From Grammothele lineata (taxonomy: Eukaryota; Basidiomycota; Agaricomycetes; Polyporales; Polyporaceae), in NCBI GenBank assembly GCA_002150815.3, contig NDFF03000116.1, positions 62,001 to 126,000 of the forward strand: a stretch of DNA of 64,000 nucleotides, given 5' to 3'. This document shows positions 62,016 through 64,000 of the stretch, in pieces. A program made the translations under genes and the position numbers. Position 1 is the first letter of the stretch. Every line of letters starts with the position of its first letter. The notes below the pieces were generated by a model. The model was not told where the DNA came from. It saw nothing but the letters and a program-made list of their open reading frames with translations, and searched no databases.

Positions 62016-63183
62016 ATGTCGCGGGCACTTCTCGAAGGCGTTGAACAGATAAGGTCGCTGTTCCTAGAATGCAGCGCGCAGGAGAGGGCTGTATACGAAG
62101 CGCGGATCGCCAACCTGGAGAGTCAGTATGCTGCGGAAAGGGATGGATGGACGCAGGAGAGGATGCGTTGGGACCAGGAGAGGACGAGCTGGGAGCAGGA
62201 GAGATTGCGTTGGGAGCAAGAAAGGCTGCAGTGGGAGCAGAAGAGCACACAATGGGAGCAGGAAAGAACTCAATGGGAGCAGGACAAGGAACAACGGTTG
62301 CAGGAGGAGCAAAAAGCTGATGTGCCTATCAACTTGGAGGTAAGTCTTCTGTATTCTCTCTGCAATGTGGTGGAGGGGCACATCCCGCATTCTCTGTGGC
62401 ATGTTGACATATACATAAGCCCAGGATGATCCCCTAGATCTCTTTGGGCGATCTAGCATAGTGGAGTCTCAATATGAGCCTCAACTACCCCCAGAACTAC
62501 CATACAACCCCCCTGCATCCCCTCAGATGTGCCTGTCTGGTCCGGGGCCTTTCCTCTCAGACTCGGCGTCTGGTGACCAGCTCTTTCCTTCTACTCCAGC
62601 CCATCAGGTTGCTGGTTTACCAGGGACGCCGCAGCCTCTACCAACTGATGTATTCCCAGATCCCTCCCCCGCAGCCCCCTCCCCCGCGTCCTACGGGTTC
62701 CTTCACGCCTTCATTACTTCCCCACCGCGACCCCAAACCCCTGATTCGTTTCCCACCGGGTTCTCTCCAGAAGGTAGTATGCGTCGGTGTACACCTTCGA
62801 GCCCCTTGAAGGCCCAATCTCCTTCCGTTGTGGGCTCTCCGCCCACTAAGCCCACGGCCTCCCATGCTGTAGCCAGAAAGGTTACCTCGATGGTTAGTCC
62901 GGCTGTTGCACCACCACCGACGGCTTCCCGTAGGCTCGTGGTCCCCATCATACCCTCTATGCGGCCACAACGTGCGTCTCTCAAGGTACCCCTCTCACTA
63001 CCCCCAGCAAATGAGCTGCCAATTATTGTGTACGTGGGTAGGCAGCGTGTTATCGACGGTCAGGAGCCGCCACAAGAGCAGCAGGACACTCCTGCAGCCT
63101 CGCCTTTAGATTCGGACTCTGATAGCTCGGGCTGGGATTCGACTTCGAGCTCATCCTCTAGATCGAGGATGTCGGTTGATTAG
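62016..63183 (+). CDS. coiled-coil protein with tryptophan heptad repeat
   Basis: Two exons joined in phase 0 (INLE to DDPLDLFGRS) over an 84-bp intron (about 62341-62424). ATG at 62016 starts MSRALLEGVEQIRSLFLECS. Residues 45-93 are seven consecutive heptads of the form W-(E/D/T)-Q-(E/D/K)-x-x-x, so one Trp recurs every seven residues, as at a coiled-coil core position. The second exon (about 250 codons) is Pro/Ser-rich and looks disordered, with one compact block NELPIIVYVGRQRVIDG near the end. It finishes with a Ser-rich tail. I do not recognise the family. A structural or scaffold role would be a guess. Confidence 0.8.
62148..62294 (+). repeat. 21-bp tandem repeat (seven units)
   Basis: Seven in-frame units of 21 bp, each beginning TGG and mostly reading TGGGAGCAGGA, code for the heptads of the coiled-coil protein. 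Confidence 0.9.
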
Positions 63184-63691
63184 TGTTTTTTTCGTGTATC
63201 ACGGAAGATCGCTGCCTGTGTTCGAAGGGAGAGCTTGACAATGTGTGCTGGGTGTATCATTGCCAATCCCAGTGTATTGCAGTACCTGCAGGCAGTAATG
63301 CGCACTTCTGTCAGTTCTTGGTTGCTAATTCACATGCATTAATGCAGCACCGTCGAACGTAGTTCTTAGTTTCTAGTGGGGCGACACATGTCTGGGCAAC
63401 GAACAGGGCTTAGTTACTGCCTTTCCGTGTGTGATAAGCAGACGGAGAAGGCTTCGTGCCATCGGCCGGCTCGTTGGGGAGGAAGTGGGTACCGGTGTTT
63501 AAGCTCAAGGTCTACACGTACGCTACTGCAGCCCTACCGGAAGCAGCGCTCGCGGTGGCGGGCGGAGGACGCGCGCAGAAAACCAAACGCGGGCTGTGAC
63601 CGGTAGTCACGGTTCGTCACGCCAGCACGCGTTGAGGGCGTCGCGTCGGGCGACTGCGTCTTCACCCCCACCACCGTCGTCGTCGCCGACG
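63184..63691. promoter_or_regulatory. intergenic region before the last gene
   Basis: 508 bp with no gene recognised. The last 150 bases are GC-rich with CAC/GTC triplet runs. Confidence 0.4.
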
Positions 63692-64000
63692 ATGACCACC
63701 TTCTCCGACGGCGGCGACGTGGCCGCTATGGCCGACTACGACTCCCAGGCCAATATGCGCCTCCACCTCCAGTCCCTTCTCGACAACAAGGAAAAGCAGC
63801 TCCAGTCCGCGGCCACGCTCGGTCACCAGCTGCTGGCTCAGCGCATGGAGCTCGAGGAACGCATCAAGCAGATGCAGGAGCTAGAACTCGACGGAACCGG
63901 TAGCGACGACGGCCTCGATGTTAATGTCAGGGACAAGTACCGCGACCTCGCGGACGCCATCAACGCTTGGGATACGGAGAATGAGCAGTTGACGAGCGTG
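63692..64000 (+). CDS. coiled-coil protein, 5' part only (cut by window end)
   Basis: ATG at 63692 opens MTTFSDGGDVAAMADYDSQA and stays open for 103 codons to the window edge. Residues 24-62 (LQSLLDNKEKQLQSAATLGH, then QLLAQRMELEERIKQMQE) form a coiled-coil start. The NKEKQLQSAATLGHQLL pattern is reminiscent of the HAP1/Milton N-terminal type of adaptor proteins, but that is only an impression. Function cannot be assigned without the rest. Confidence 0.75.
   Translation, partial: MTTFSDGGDVAAMADYDSQANMRLHLQSLLDNKEKQLQSAATLGHQLLAQRMELEERIKQMQELELDGTGSDDGLDVNVRDKYRDLADAINAWDTENEQLTSV

Overview
The window is nuclear DNA of a filamentous basidiomycete, most likely an Agaricomycete. Almost every gene is split by short (about 45-70 bp) GT-AG introns, and the gene content fits this group: DUF4470/MYND proteins, a Zn2Cys6 regulator, an AA9 polysaccharide monooxygenase with a CFEM-like tail, an AA3-type GMC oxidoreductase, several DAL5-like permeases and a BTB protein. 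CDS coordinates run from start codon to stop codon and include introns. Gene models were made by eye from splice signals and reading-frame continuity, so internal exon edges are approximate.

Layout. 0.5-2.1 kb (-): a protein resembling fungal 2OG-Fe(II) (prolyl-4-hydroxylase-like) proteins. 2.4-7.4 kb (+): two tandem MYND-finger paralogues. 7.6-8.2 kb (-): small two-pass membrane protein. 9.3-10.7 kb (-): SAP30BP/HCNGP homologue, divergent from a Zn2Cys6 transcription factor at 11.0-14.7 kb (+). 14.7-18.0 kb: GC-rich, apparently gene-free stretch in front of TUP1 (18.0-21.4 kb, +). 22.1-24.1 kb (-): stand-alone adenylation enzyme. 24.6-25.7 kb (-): BTB protein. 26.6-28.7 kb (+): MFS permease.

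28.9-32.6 kb is the most unusual part. Two Fic/Doc-domain genes, one with an intact and one with a damaged catalytic motif, are interleaved with two copies of a small gene of unknown family. At least one of the small products has a mitochondrial-presequence-like N-terminus.

33.5-35.6 kb (+): YVH1-type dual-specificity phosphatase. 35.9-37.2 kb (-): secreted GH25 muramidase. 38.0-41.7 kb (-): large DUF4470-MYND protein. 42.5-43.9 kb (-): AA9 LPMO with CFEM-like C-terminus. 45.1-45.9 kb (-): RPC19 (AC19). 46.7-47.4 kb (+): small lineage-specific protein. 48.8-51.0 kb (-): nitronate monooxygenase, divergent from mitochondrial FMT1 at 51.4-52.9 kb (+). 53.2-55.8 kb (+): GMC oxidoreductase. 56.3-58.5 kb (+) and 58.7-60.9 kb (-): two more permeases of the same family, tail to tail. 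62.0-63.2 kb (+): coiled-coil protein with a tryptophan heptad repeat. 63.7 kb to the window edge (+): start of another coiled-coil protein.

Housekeeping genes (TUP1, RPC19, FMT1, YVH1, SAP30BP) are interspersed with accessory, duplicated or secreted-enzyme genes. I see no clear biosynthetic cluster, tRNA, rRNA, CRISPR or intact transposon.
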